Shown: positions 50,755 through 59,587 of the stretch, piece by piece | How positions within the stretch are numbered: position 1 is the stretch's first letter | How the letters are laid out: every line of letters begins with the position of its first letter | Assembly (NCBI GenBank): GCA_002305045.1 | Contig: DBPX01000016.1 | Coordinates: 144,735 to 208,734, forward strand | Reading direction: 5' to 3' | Source of the DNA: Ruminococcus sp. UBA1409 | GTDB lineage: Bacteria > Bacillota > Clostridia > Oscillospirales > Ruminococcaceae | Length of the DNA stretch: 64,000 nt | The notes under the pieces: model-generated | Database searches by the model: none | Seen by the model: only the letters and a program-made list of their open reading frames with translations | What the model was told of the DNA's origin: nothing | Position numbers and translations under genes: made by a program

Positions 50755-51822
50755 CTACAGGATAATCAGCTCCTTGGGAGAAAGAGTCATATTGAAGCAG
50801 CCGTCAGGCTTGACTACTACAAAGTCCTCGATTCTGACTCCGAACTCGCCTGGAAGGTATATGCCCGGCTCTACGGTGACTATCATGTTCTCCTCTAAGG
50901 TCTCGGTGCTAAGATATGAGGCAAAAGGAACCTCGTGAATCTCCATTCCGACGCCGTGACCCAGCGAGTGACCGAAGTTATCCCTATAGCCGGCGTCCGA
51001 GATTATATCCCTTGCGGTTTTATCAAGCTCGCTGGCCTTTACTCCCGACTTTATGATTTTTATCGTCTCGAGCTGAGCCTTAAGAACGGTCTGATAGATT
51101 AGCTCCATCTTCTCGCTCGGCTTTCCTACGCAGACGGTCCTTGTCATGTCGCTGTGATATCCATCATATGCTGCGCCGTAGTCCATAAGAACAAAGCTGC
51201 CGCTTTTTACCTCGTTATCGTCCGGCACGCCGTGAGGAAGCGAGGTCTTTGCCCCGGTCAGGGCTATAGTCTCAAAGGAAAGAGCCTCTGCGCCGTTTTT
51301 AAGCATATAGTAGTCAAGGCAGAGTCCGATTTCCCTCTCTGTTACGCCGGGCTTTATAAAGTTGAGGACATTCTCAAAGGCTGCCTCGGCAATCCTCTGA
51401 GCCTTTATCATGGCGTCGATTTCCTCCTGAGTCTTTACTATCCTGAGCTTGGAGATAGCCTTGCTGAGCGAGGAATCGCCTATAAGCTCGACCTCGGGAA
51501 GCTTGCTCCTGTATAGCTCCAGCTCGGCTACTGTCATCGTCTCGCTCTCGATAGCCAAGGTCCTGGCGCCGTGCTTTTTAAGAAGCTCGTTTAGCTGGTC
51601 GTAGAGCTTCTCCCTGAGAATCACCTCGGCGTCCTTAACCTTAGCCCTTGCCACCTCGATATAGCGGAAGTCGATGATTAAATACGCCTTATCCTTGAAG
51701 GCAAGCACAATTCCGGCAGAGGATTTCATCCCGGTAAAGTATCTGCGGTTGACATCCCCGGTGATAAGAGCGGCGTCGACGCTGTCCGGCAGCTCCTTAA
51801 ACAAGGCCTCAAATTTGTTCAT
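50755..51822 (-). CDS. pepP: Xaa-Pro aminopeptidase (M24 family)
   Basis: A 355-residue metallopeptidase. N-terminal creatinase-like domain (residues 1-125), then the pita-bread fold with the metal ligands in VLMDYGAAYDGYHSDMTRT (Asp, Asp), FGHSLGHGVGMEIHE (His), VTVEPGIYLP (Glu) and GVRIEDFVVV (Glu). It cleaves N-terminal residues from X-Pro peptides. The pepP-efp-CD1247 gene order is common in Clostridia. Ribosome site AAAGGACAGG lies upstream of ATG 51822. Confidence 0.95.
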   Translation of the reverse strand: MNKFEALFKELPDSVDAALITGDVNRRYFTGMKSSAGIVLAFKDKAYLIIDFRYIEVARAKVKDAEVILREKLYDQLNELLKKHGARTLAIESETMTVAELELYRSKLPEVELIGDSSLSKAISKLRIVKTQEEIDAMIKAQRIAEAAFENVLNFIKPGVTEREIGLCLDYYMLKNGAEALSFETIALTGAKTSLPHGVPDDNEVKSGSFVLMDYGAAYDGYHSDMTRTVCVGKPSEKMELIYQTVLKAQLETIKIIKSGVKASELDKTARDIISDAGYRDNFGHSLGHGVGMEIHEVPFASYLSTETLEENMIVTVEPGIYLPGEFGVRIEDFVVVKPDGCFNMTLSPKELIIL

Positions 51823-51861
51823 ACTATCCTGTCCTTTCTTTATGTAAAATATGTAGTGTCA

Positions 51862-52713
51862 TCAAAGGAAGCTCTCGTAGCTTTTTTTCATGCTCAGAGC
51901 GTCGAAGGACTGGGTTCCTGCGCTCTCGCAGATGAAGGTGGGCTCCAGCCCGAGCCTCGCTATAAGCTCCATGAGAGGCTCGTACTGCGGTCCGAAAACG
52001 GTATCCTCAAAGGTTAGGTGCCTTAGCTCCCCTCCCTTTTCGGTGTACTCGATTTTTGAAAAGTGGGAATGAAAGCGCATAAGCCTGTCGCTTCCGAGCC
52101 TGTCTCTTATAAGCTCGAGGATTTCAAGGTATGCCTCGCCGGAATTTACCATTCCTAGAGTCCTTGCGTTAAGATGCCCGAAGTCTACGCAGGGGATAAA
52201 GGTATCGTCAAGCGAGCAAAGCTCTAGCACCTCGTGGATGTTTCCGAGCTGGTTGATTTTTCCCATCGTCTCAGGACAAAAGTGGATGGACTCATATCCC
52301 TCCGACACCGCCCTTGCCCTCGCTCTTAAAAGAGTGTCCTTAGCAAGAGCCAGCGCCTCCTCCCTTGTCATCTTAGAGCAGGAGCCTGAGTGAATGACTA
52401 TCCTGTCCGCTCCCATTCTCATGGCGGCGTCGCAGGATTGAAGGATGTACTCTATGCTCTTATCCCTTTTTTGCTCCTCGACGCTTGAAAGGGATATAAA
52501 ATACGGCGAGTGGAGGGAGAGTCTTATTCCTAGCCTGTTAGACTCCTCTTTGAGTCTTTGGGCGGTTTTGTCGTTTACCCTAACGCCCTGACCGCACTGA
52601 TACTCAAAGGCGTTAAGACCCATATCAGCAAGATATCCCGGCATCTCCCAGGAGAATTTATGCTTGCTGTGAAAATCCTCCGAGCTTCCGGCAGGACCGA
52701 AAAGTGCGCTCAT
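51862..52713 (-). CDS. Endonuclease IV-like TIM-barrel protein (AP endonuclease family 2)
   Basis: A 283-residue TIM-barrel protein with metal-ligand motifs like those of endonuclease IV: HSPYF, IHSG, CPETMG, CVDFGHLNAR, FHSHFS and ICESAGTQ. Deoxyribonuclease IV cuts at abasic sites using three zinc ions; the later Asp-x-His pair is not clear here, so activity is unconfirmed and an isomerase-like role is possible. Overlaps yqeG by 4 bp (ATGA type), so the two are coupled. Confidence 0.82.
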   Translation of the reverse strand: MSALFGPAGSSEDFHSKHKFSWEMPGYLADMGLNAFEYQCGQGVRVNDKTAQRLKEESNRLGIRLSLHSPYFISLSSVEEQKRDKSIEYILQSCDAAMRMGADRIVIHSGSCSKMTREEALALAKDTLLRARARAVSEGYESIHFCPETMGKINQLGNIHEVLELCSLDDTFIPCVDFGHLNARTLGMVNSGEAYLEILELIRDRLGSDRLMRFHSHFSKIEYTEKGGELRHLTFEDTVFGPQYEPLMELIARLGLEPTFICESAGTQSFDALSMKKSYESFL

Positions 52714-53219
52714 TTTGACGCCTCCTTAGCAATTATCCTAGATTTTTTAGGCAGAAACGGCTTTTCAAGAAATCTTTTTACCCTGAACCAAAAGCCGGTT
52801 TCCCAGGCGATGGGAAAGGTGAAGATGCTCCTTATTCCAAACAGCCCGCTTCCGAGCACATCGGTGTAAATCTGGTCCCCAACAGAGGCTACATTACCCT
52901 TGTCCATATCAAGAAGCTTTAAGCACCTTTTATAGCCGGAGCCGAGCGGCTTTCCTCCGTCGCAGACAAAATCAAGTCCCAGACTCTCAGAAAACGGCTT
53001 TACCCTGTCGTAATGGTTATTGGAGAGTATAAGCATCCTTATGCCCTCAGCCCTCATGCAATCAAGCCAGAGCGAAATATCCTCCCTGGGGATGGGGTTG
53101 TTGTGAGTCGTCAAGGTATTGTCAAGGTCTAAAATAAGGGCGGCTATGCCCTCCCCTCTTAAAAACTCCGGGGTTATATCGCTTACTGATTGAAATACAT
53201 AATCCGGTCTTAAAAGCAA
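52710..53219 (-). CDS. yqeG: YqeG family HAD-IIIA phosphatase
   Basis: About 169 residues with HAD motif I LILDLDNTLTTHN, motif II ILSNN, and motif III region GDQIYTDVLGS. YqeG-type phosphatases act on phosphatidylglycerophosphate-like or other small phosphates; the substrate is not settled in all species. TTG at 53219 gives MLLRPDYVFQSVSDITPE, which fits the family; GAGG is 8 bases upstream, while the GTG at 53225 is too close to it. Confidence 0.9.
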   Translation of the reverse strand: MLLRPDYVFQSVSDITPEFLRGEGIAALILDLDNTLTTHNNPIPREDISLWLDCMRAEGIRMLILSNNHYDRVKPFSESLGLDFVCDGGKPLGSGYKRCLKLLDMDKGNVASVGDQIYTDVLGSGLFGIRSIFTFPIAWETGFWFRVKRFLEKPFLPKKSRIIAKEASK

Positions 53220-53262
53220 GCCCACGACCTCATTTCCTTATACTAAAGTAAAGAGCTAAATT

Positions 53263-53293
53263 AAAAGCGGACAGCTGAAACTGCCCGCTTTTT
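53263..53293 (-). terminator. Terminator of rpsU
   Basis: AAAAGCGGGCAG/CTGTCCGCTTTT hairpin (53263-53293) with one G-U pair and a 6-base loop, followed on the minus strand by TTTTAATTT. It may also stop the opposite strand. Confidence 0.8.
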
Positions 53294-53326
53294 CTGATTA
53301 GATTGGTAAGTATAAAATACTATACA

Positions 53327-53500
53327 TCAATATTTGCGCTTACGAGCAGCTTCAGACTTCTTTTTACGCTTAACCGAAGGCTTTTCGTAATGCTCTCTCT
53401 TGCGAACCTCGGCAATAACGCCATCACGGGCGCAGGACCTCTTGAAACGCTTGAGTGCGGTTTCGAGTGATTCATTCTTGCCAACACGAACTTCTGCCAT
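53327..53500 (-). CDS. rpsU: 30S ribosomal protein S21
   Basis: Only 57 residues. The protein runs [20 protein letters not shown], then [20 protein letters not shown], and ends in a highly basic tail ([18 protein letters not shown]), which is S21. It starts at ATG 53500 with AGGGAGGG upstream. A near-consensus promoter precedes it and a terminator follows. Confidence 0.95.
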   Translation of the reverse strand: MAEVRVGKNESLETALKRFKRSCARDGVIAEVRKREHYEKPSVKRKKKSEAARKRKY

Positions 53501-53569
53501 TTATCGTCCCTCCCTTTGCCACATGGGCAGAGGATTGTACATCACTAAAACATAATGTAACCAAATATC

Positions 53570-53598
53570 ATTATACTCCAAGTTGTGCTTTATGTCAA
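53570..53598 (-). promoter_or_regulatory. Strong promoter of rpsU
   Basis: Minus strand TTGACA (53598-53593), exactly 17 bp, TATAAT (53575-53570): both hexamers are perfect consensus. It lies in the 149 bp gap between leuS and rpsU. Confidence 0.9.
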
Positions 53599-53649
53599 TA
53601 GATAAAACCAAGTTTCATCTAAAAAACATATTAAGTTTAGATCAACGCA

Positions 53650-56067
53650 CTACTTGGCAACTATATTGATGAGCTTGCCCTTGACATATATTTCCTTGAC
53701 AACTGTCTTGCCCTCAAGCTCAGACCTTATTTTCTCGGACGCCTTGGCTGCCGCTATTGCAGAAACAGAATCAATGTCGGCAGGGAGCATAAGCCTGTCC
53801 TTTATCCTGCCGTTTATCTGGACTGCGACCTCGAACTCATCGTCCCTTGTGGCTTCCTCGTCGTAGGTGGGCCAGCTCTCGTAGGCTATTGTATTGTCAT
53901 GACCCAGCTGCTGCCAAAGCTCCTCCCCGACATGAGGGCATATGCAGGAGAACATCTTTATAAAGCTCTCAGCATACTCCTTGGGGCAGGACTTTTCCTT
54001 GTAGCAGGCGTTTATGAATATCATAAGCTGGCTTATGGCTGTGTTGTAGCAAAGCAACTCGAAGTCCTCCGTAACCTTTTTGACGGTGCGGTGATAAACC
54101 TTCCTCAAAGCGTCCTTTGAAGCGTCGCTGATATTCGAAGGGTCGGTAAAAAGGTTCCAGACCCTCTGGATAAATCTCCTTGAGCCTTCAACGCCGTCCT
54201 GACTCCAGGGCTTGGAGACATCAATCGGTCCCATGAACATCTCATAGAGTCTGAGGGAATCTGCGCCGTAGTCCCTAACTATGTCAGTGGGATTGACGAC
54301 ATACTCGGGATATCTTTTTCCCATCTTGACGCCGTTTGCGCCTAGAATCATTCCCTGGTGGACAAGCTTCTTAAACGGCTCCTCGACCGGGGAGATGCCC
54401 TTTGAGTAAAGATACCTGTTCCATATCCTTGAATAGATAAGATGCCCGACGGTATGCTCCGGCCCGCCTATGTACAGGTCGACCGGCATCCAGTGCTTTA
54501 GCAGAACAGGGTCTGCAAGCTGCTTGTCGTTATGAGGGTCAATATATCTAAGATAATACCAGCTTGAGCCTGCGCTTCCGGGCATGGTGGAGGTCTCCCT
54601 CGTTCCCTTGACGCCGTTGTGCTCGTACTTCTTCCACTCTACGGCGTTCTCAAGGGGAGCCTTTCCGTTTTTGCCCCTGTAGTCGTCAAGCTCGGGGAGC
54701 ACTAAGGGAAGCTCATCGTCGTCAAGCACATGAATCGAGCCGTCCTCAAGATGGACTATCGGGACAGGCTCTCCCCAATACCTCTGACGGGCGAAAATCC
54801 ACTCTCTGAAGTGATAGTTTACAGTTCTTCTCGCAACGCCCATCTTTTCAAGCTTGGAGGTTATAGCCTCCTTTGCCTCCTCGACGGTAAGACCGTCAAA
54901 CTCCCCGGAGTTCATGAGCCTTGCGCCCTTGCCCAGATAGTCGCCCTTCTCGTAGGCGTGCTGGCTGACATCTTCGCCGGCAATAACCTGAATCATGGGA
55001 ATGCCGTGAGCTACTGCGTACTCAAAATCCCTCTGGTCGTGAGAGGGCACCGCCATTACGGCTCCCGTTCCGTAGCTTGCAAGCACGAAATCGCCTATAA
55101 AGAGTGGCACCTCCATGTTATTCACGGGGTTGATGCAGTAAAGACCCTTTAGCTGACAGCCGGACTTGGTCTTGTTAAGCTCGGTCCTGTCCATATCGTT
55201 TTTCTTGAGCGTCTCGCTGATGTAAGCCTCGACCTCCTCACGGTTTTCCACTCTGTCAATAATCGACTTGACTATTTCTCCGTCTGGAGCCAAAACCATG
55301 AAGGTTATTCCGTAGATGGTCTCTATACAGGTGGTAAATATCGAGAAGCTTCCGCCGCCGACTATCTTAAAGTCAACCTCGACGCCTGTGGACTTCCCTA
55401 TCCAGTTCCTTTGCATATCCTTGGTAGCCTGCGGCCAGTCTATCTTATCAAGACCCTCCAAAAGCTGCTCTGCAAAGGCGGGCTGGTCGATTACCCACTG
55501 CTTCATATTCTTTCTTATGACAGGATATCCGCCTCTTTCCGACTTTCCGTCGACAACCTCGTCGTTGGAGAGGACAGTTCCCAGCTCCTCGCACCAGTTA
55601 ACCGGCATATCCACATACTTGGCGTAGCCGTCAAGATAGAGGTTTTTAAAAATCCACTGAGTCCACTTATAATAAGATGGGTCGCTTGTTGAAATCTGCT
55701 TCGACCAGTCGTAATCAAGCCCAAGCTCCTTTAGCTGCTTGCCGAAGGTTTCGATATTCTTCTCCGTGAAGCCGTTTGGATGGTTTCCGGTAGACACGGC
55801 GTACTGCTCTGCGGGAAGCCCGAACGAGTCGTAGCCCATCGGGTGAAGGACATTATAGCCCTGCATCCTTTTCATTCTCGACATGATATCGGTTGCGGTG
55901 TAGCCCTCGGGATGACCGGCATGGAGTCCGACTCCAGACGGATACGGGAACATATCAAGAGCATAGTATTTCGGCTTGGAAAAATCCCAGACATCCGTCT
56001 CAAAGGTCTTATTTTTCTCCCAGTATTCCTGCCACTTCTTCTCTACGGCGGCGTGTTCATACTTCAT
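53650..56067 (-). CDS. leuS: Leucyl-tRNA synthetase
   Basis: An 805-residue class Ia synthetase: HIGH-like GVGLHAGHPEGYTATDI, GYDSFGLPAEQYA, CP1 editing domain with an aspartate editing site, the KMSKS-like loop GVKMGKRYPE (a variant without K-M-S-K-S form), and a C-terminal domain ending in KGKLINIVAK. The start is ATG 56067 (KYEHAAVEKKWQ); an in-frame TTG at 56076 is not needed. Located 59 bp after rsfS. No T-box leader fits into this gap. Confidence 0.96.
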   Translation of the reverse strand: MKYEHAAVEKKWQEYWEKNKTFETDVWDFSKPKYYALDMFPYPSGVGLHAGHPEGYTATDIMSRMKRMQGYNVLHPMGYDSFGLPAEQYAVSTGNHPNGFTEKNIETFGKQLKELGLDYDWSKQISTSDPSYYKWTQWIFKNLYLDGYAKYVDMPVNWCEELGTVLSNDEVVDGKSERGGYPVIRKNMKQWVIDQPAFAEQLLEGLDKIDWPQATKDMQRNWIGKSTGVEVDFKIVGGGSFSIFTTCIETIYGITFMVLAPDGEIVKSIIDRVENREEVEAYISETLKKNDMDRTELNKTKSGCQLKGLYCINPVNNMEVPLFIGDFVLASYGTGAVMAVPSHDQRDFEYAVAHGIPMIQVIAGEDVSQHAYEKGDYLGKGARLMNSGEFDGLTVEEAKEAITSKLEKMGVARRTVNYHFREWIFARQRYWGEPVPIVHLEDGSIHVLDDDELPLVLPELDDYRGKNGKAPLENAVEWKKYEHNGVKGTRETSTMPGSAGSSWYYLRYIDPHNDKQLADPVLLKHWMPVDLYIGGPEHTVGHLIYSRIWNRYLYSKGISPVEEPFKKLVHQGMILGANGVKMGKRYPEYVVNPTDIVRDYGADSLRLYEMFMGPIDVSKPWSQDGVEGSRRFIQRVWNLFTDPSNISDASKDALRKVYHRTVKKVTEDFELLCYNTAISQLMIFINACYKEKSCPKEYAESFIKMFSCICPHVGEELWQQLGHDNTIAYESWPTYDEEATRDDEFEVAVQINGRIKDRLMLPADIDSVSAIAAAKASEKIRSELEGKTVVKEIYVKGKLINIVAK

Positions 56068-56126
56068 ATTTATCAACCCTTATCTAATATAACTAATTTA
56101 AACTAAGAATACATCACCCGATTATA

Positions 56127-56477
56127 TCACAGAAGCGAGGCTATGTCAACCTCTTCGCCGTCGCTCCAGAGCTTTTCAAGCGAATAGTCCTTTCTTGCGT
56201 CCTTGTAGAAGATATGAACTATAATGTCCTTATAGTCCATGGCTATCCAGCCTGCGCCGTCAAAGCCCTCGATATGGTCAGGCTTTATACCGTGCTCGCC
56301 AAGCTTAAACTCCACCTCGTCTGCAAGTCCCCTGACATGGGTGGAGGAGGTGCCGTTTGCTATTATGAAGTAGTCGGCGATAATCGTAAGGTCTGCTATT
56401 TTTATAACCTTGATATTCTCCGCCTTCTTCGAGTCGAGCGCCCTCACGGCGACGCTGAGTCTTTCTAGCTCTGTCAT
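56127..56477 (-). CDS. rsfS: Ribosomal silencing factor RsfS
   Basis: A 116-residue protein that binds L14 and blocks subunit joining when nutrients are low. Family segments ADLTIIADYFIIANGTSSTH, VRGLADEVEFKL and GWIAMDYKDIIVHIFYKDAR are intact. ATG at 56477 has GAAAGGA 8 bases upstream; an in-frame TTG at 56519 would overlap the LCP gene. It lies between the LCP gene and leuS, a standard Clostridia order. Confidence 0.95.
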   Translation of the reverse strand: MTELERLSVAVRALDSKKAENIKVIKIADLTIIADYFIIANGTSSTHVRGLADEVEFKLGEHGIKPDHIEGFDGAGWIAMDYKDIIVHIFYKDARKDYSLEKLWSDGEEVDIASLL

Positions 56478-56505
56478 TTTATCCGTCCTTTCAAAATAAA
56501 TGTTG

Positions 56506-57441
56506 TCATCCAAAGCCAAGCTCTGACTCAGGAAGCTCCTCGCCCTTTGTGCGAAAGCTTATGTTCAGAAGCTCGGCTGTTTTTTCCTTGTCTGCAATAT
56601 ACCTGCCATCTTCGTTTTGACCCGGAAGCAGGTGTATTGATATATCCTCCGGCTTTATGATGTCCGACAGCTCGACAAGCTCCAAAAGCTGAGATACCGT
56701 CATATCGGTGCTGCACTGATTCACTATGATGTCCATAAGCTGGGAGAACCAGACAAGCGCACCCCTTGAGGACAGCGTTTTTGCCAACGACTCAAAAAGC
56801 CTTGAAAACAGCCTTGCCCTTTCCTCCCCGGAATTGTATGCAAGCCTGTCCCCGGCTATAAGCGAGGCGGTGCTCCCGGCAAGAAGCCTTTTTCCCGGAG
56901 AAAGGGTTACGCCGTCAATATCTACCTCGCCGTCAAGGACTATAGGAAGCCCTCCGAGAGCTGAAACAATCCGGGAAAACGCCCTTGTGTCCATATCCAT
57001 CACGCCGTCAAGCCTAAGCCCTGCGGCGTTTTCAAGCACCTTCGAATAGGCGTCGCTACCGTAGCACTCCTCAAGCCTTGCGGTGTAGCCCTCACCCTCC
57101 ATAAGAGTCATCGGAGGAAGCTCCAGAACATCTAGGGTGTTAAGGTCCAAATCGAAGCTGCAAAGCATCGACCTGCACAGCGCTCCGTCCTCGTTTATCG
57201 ACAGAAGAAGCCTTCTTTTTGTGGTCACGGTATCGCCGGTATAGCCCATCGCCTGATACCGTATATAATCCGGGACGGCGTTTGCCGAGGAGGATTTTGA
57301 CATCACCCTGCCGGCGTATGCGGAGGCAAGAAGGATTAAATATGTCACCGTCCCAGAGATAAGACAGGTCGCAGCAATAATCCTTTGAAGCCGTGTAAGT
57401 CCCTTGAGAAGGCTTTTCAGCCTGACTCCCTTTTCTTTCAT
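56506..57441 (-). CDS. LCP (LytR-CpsA-Psr) family protein
   Basis: A 311-residue membrane protein: basic cytoplasmic tail, one transmembrane helix (about residues 20-40), then an extracytoplasmic LCP domain. LCP features such as LDVLELPPMT, VMDMDTRAFSRIVSALGG and GDRLAYNSGEERARLFSRL (the latter near the usual Arg-rich pyrophosphate-binding region) are present but weaker than in canonical LytR. LCP proteins attach teichoic-acid-like or capsule polymers to peptidoglycan. It lies between the nadD-yqeK fusion and rsfS in the smc-leuS block. Confidence 0.8.
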   Translation of the reverse strand: MKEKGVRLKSLLKGLTRLQRIIAATCLISGTVTYLILLASAYAGRVMSKSSSANAVPDYIRYQAMGYTGDTVTTKRRLLLSINEDGALCRSMLCSFDLDLNTLDVLELPPMTLMEGEGYTARLEECYGSDAYSKVLENAAGLRLDGVMDMDTRAFSRIVSALGGLPIVLDGEVDIDGVTLSPGKRLLAGSTASLIAGDRLAYNSGEERARLFSRLFESLAKTLSSRGALVWFSQLMDIIVNQCSTDMTVSQLLELVELSDIIKPEDISIHLLPGQNEDGRYIADKEKTAELLNISFRTKGEELPESELGFG

Positions 57442-57494
57442 ATCGTTAAGGAAGCGGGCGATGAATCCGCAGGTTTCCTAGATTTATGACCTAT

Positions 57495-58691
57495 TTAGCT
57501 ATCCCGAGCGGTATTTTCCTCATCAAGGAAATAGCCTACCGAGTCGTTATACGCCATCAGCGTGAGAGTGGGAATAGTCCTCTTTTTTGATATGGAGTCT
57601 CTTATGGAAAAGCTGAGGGCGCTGAAAAGGCTTCTGTTAAGGTTTGAATACGCCTCCTGACGCATCCTCTCGACTCCGGGATATGAGCGCTCCTTGGATA
57701 TAAGGTCGGCCATGTAGACAATCCTCTCAAGAAGGCTCATGCCGCCCCTTGCGACGGTGTGATATCTAACTGCGCCAAGGATTTCAGGGTCTGATATCCC
57801 AAAGTGCTCCGAGAGGAAAACTGCTCCCGCTATCCCATGATGGGTTTTCGGCGCTCCAAGCTCGACATCGGTGACCTCAAAGCTGCTTCTTTTTAGAAGC
57901 TCAAGCTGCTCCTCACGGGGTATCTCCTTACAGCAGTCATGCATGAGTCCGGCAAAATATGCCTTATCAAGGTCCGCACCGTTTAACACGGCGAGCCTAA
58001 GTGACGCCTCAGCCACATTGACGGAGTGGGCAAAGCGCTTGGCTGTCAGCCTCTCCCTCAGAAACTCAACATAGCTATTATACTTCGTTTTGTCAAAATT
58101 ATAAAGCCTGTTTTTCAAAATATACCTTTCAACCGCTCCGGGAACCAAGCCGTCTGCTCTGCCGCAGGCAATCAGCCTCGACCTTATGTCGGTGGAGGAA
58201 ACCGAGACCGGGCGGCAGTCGATTATCTCGACATCCCCTCCTGCACGCCTTATCTCGGCTGCGGCGCTCTCGATTCTTTTCCTCTCTCCCTGATTTCTTG
58301 CCAGCACTCTGATTGAGGAAAGCTCTAGTATCCTTTGTGCACGGTGCCAGCCAAGAAAGCCTGGCGCAAGGTCGGCTCCCATGATAAAAATGAGTCTTGC
58401 GCCGGGGTACTTTTTGTAAAAGTGCTCTATCGTGTTGACGGTATAGCTTTTTTCGTCCCTTTGCTGCTCAAAGCTGCTGACCTCGACTCCCGCAATGCCT
58501 CTCGTGGCGATTTTGAGCATATTAATCCTGTGCCTGTCGTCAGCAAGGTCTGACGGCTCCTTGTGAGGCGGTATATGGTCCGGCACGACTATGAGCTTGT
58601 CAGGCTTTAGCTTTCTTAAAACCGTATTAATTACATTGATATGCCCGATGTGTACAGGGTTGAAGGTTCCTCCGTATATACAAATGGTCAT
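57495..58691 (-). CDS. nadD-yqeK: NadD-YqeK fusion: nicotinate-nucleotide adenylyltransferase plus HD-domain hydrolase
   Basis: A 398-residue fusion. Residues 1-195 are NadD (GGTFNPVHIGH nucleotidyltransferase motif, VSSTDIRSRL near its end). Residues about 205-385 are a YqeK-type HD phosphohydrolase (AHSVNVAEASLR, LMHDCCKEIP, TVARGGMSLLERIVYMADLI), a family known to hydrolyse Ap4A symmetrically. The two are adjacent separate genes in Bacillus; here they are one chain. ATG 58691 is chosen (ICIYGGTFNP follows). Located between yhbY and the LCP gene. Confidence 0.93.
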   Translation of the reverse strand: MTICIYGGTFNPVHIGHINVINTVLRKLKPDKLIVVPDHIPPHKEPSDLADDRHRINMLKIATRGIAGVEVSSFEQQRDEKSYTVNTIEHFYKKYPGARLIFIMGADLAPGFLGWHRAQRILELSSIRVLARNQGERKRIESAAAEIRRAGGDVEIIDCRPVSVSSTDIRSRLIACGRADGLVPGAVERYILKNRLYNFDKTKYNSYVEFLRERLTAKRFAHSVNVAEASLRLAVLNGADLDKAYFAGLMHDCCKEIPREEQLELLKRSSFEVTDVELGAPKTHHGIAGAVFLSEHFGISDPEILGAVRYHTVARGGMSLLERIVYMADLISKERSYPGVERMRQEAYSNLNRSLFSALSFSIRDSISKKRTIPTLTLMAYNDSVGYFLDEENTARDS

Positions 58692-58711
58692 GCTCTCACC
58701 CCGCCGCCCCG

Positions 58712-58999
58712 TCAAAGCTCGATAAGCGGCTTGTCAGGATTTTTTCTGTACAGCACCGCCTTCTGCCCGATGGTTATTACAACCTCCGCATTGAGCCTTT
58801 CGGAAAGCTCATTTGCCGCCTCAAGCGGAGTGTAGAGCGAATTGTCAAGACAGTTAATCTTTATTATCTCATGGGCACGAAGATAATCGTCTATCTGTCT
58901 CACCTGTGCGTCGCTTATGCCGCCCTTGCCAACCTGGAAGGCGGCAGGGATTCCAGCCGCAATCGTCTTTAGCTTTGAGCGCTGCTTGGATGTCAGCAT
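58712..58999 (-). CDS. yhbY: YhbY-type RNA-binding protein (CRM domain)
   Basis: A 95-residue single CRM domain protein that binds pre-50S ribosomal RNA. LTSKQRSKLKTIAAGIPAAF, then GKGGISDAQVRQIDDYL and TIGQKAVLYRKNPD are family-typical, with the GKGG loop intact. ATG 58999 has GGGAGAG upstream. Ends just before the fusion gene nadD-yqeK, which starts 20 bp later. Confidence 0.94.
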   Translation of the reverse strand: MLTSKQRSKLKTIAAGIPAAFQVGKGGISDAQVRQIDDYLRAHEIIKINCLDNSLYTPLEAANELSERLNAEVVITIGQKAVLYRKNPDKPLIEL

Positions 59000-59000
59000 T

Positions 59001-59585
59001 TTAACACTCTCCCTCAAGATATTTTTCAAGCTTTCTAAGAGCCTCTCCCCTGTGGCTTACGGCATTCTTCTCCGAGTCGGTAAACTCCGCCAGCGACCTT
59101 TGTCCCACCATGAAGATGGGGTCGTAGCCAAATCCTCTATCGCCTATTCTTTTGTAGCCGATTCTGCCCTCTATCCTGCCCTCAAACTGCATCATTTTAC
59201 CGTTTTCGTCTATATAGGTAATAACGGCGACAAACCTAGCCGTCCTGAGGCTGTCCTCAACGCCCTCAAGCCTAGAAAGTATAAGCTCGCATCTTCCAAC
59301 ATCGTCGACGCCCTCGCCGCCGTACCTTGCGGAATAGACTCCCGGCTCCTTGTTGAGATAGTCCACCTCAATGCCGGAATCGTCTGCTATTACCGGCTTT
59401 TTTACAAGCTCGTAGAGCGCTTTTGCCTTTATTGCTGAGTTTTCAGAGAAGGTCGTCCCCGTTTCGTCAGCCTCCAGCTCAATTCCAGCCTCTCTCTGGG
59501 ACAAAACGGTAAAGCCAGCCGGCTCCATTATCTTCTTGACCTCCCGCAGCTTGTCCAAATTGTTTGAAGCCAAAATAAGCTCCAT
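59001..59585 (-). CDS. rdgB: XTP/dITP diphosphatase (RdgB/HAM1)
   Basis: A 194-residue house-cleaning pyrophosphatase that hydrolyses ITP, dITP and XTP. N-terminal LASNNLDKLREVKKIM, FSENSAIKAKAL with the catalytic acid, VIADDSGIEVDYL, GEGVDD and GDRGFGYDPIFMV are signature segments, and SHRGEAL ends the fold. The ATG at 59585 is favoured, with GGAGG 7 bases upstream; the in-frame TTG at 59591 overlaps the site. It sits between ftsY and yhbY. Confidence 0.96.
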   Translation of the reverse strand: MELILASNNLDKLREVKKIMEPAGFTVLSQREAGIELEADETGTTFSENSAIKAKALYELVKKPVIADDSGIEVDYLNKEPGVYSARYGGEGVDDVGRCELILSRLEGVEDSLRTARFVAVITYIDENGKMMQFEGRIEGRIGYKRIGDRGFGYDPIFMVGQRSLAEFTDSEKNAVSHRGEALRKLEKYLEGEC

Positions 59586-59587
59586 AG

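Noticed and set aside
56068-56126. T-box leader for leuS
   Set aside because: The gap to rsfS is about 60 bp, too short for a T-box, and no T-box sequence was seen.
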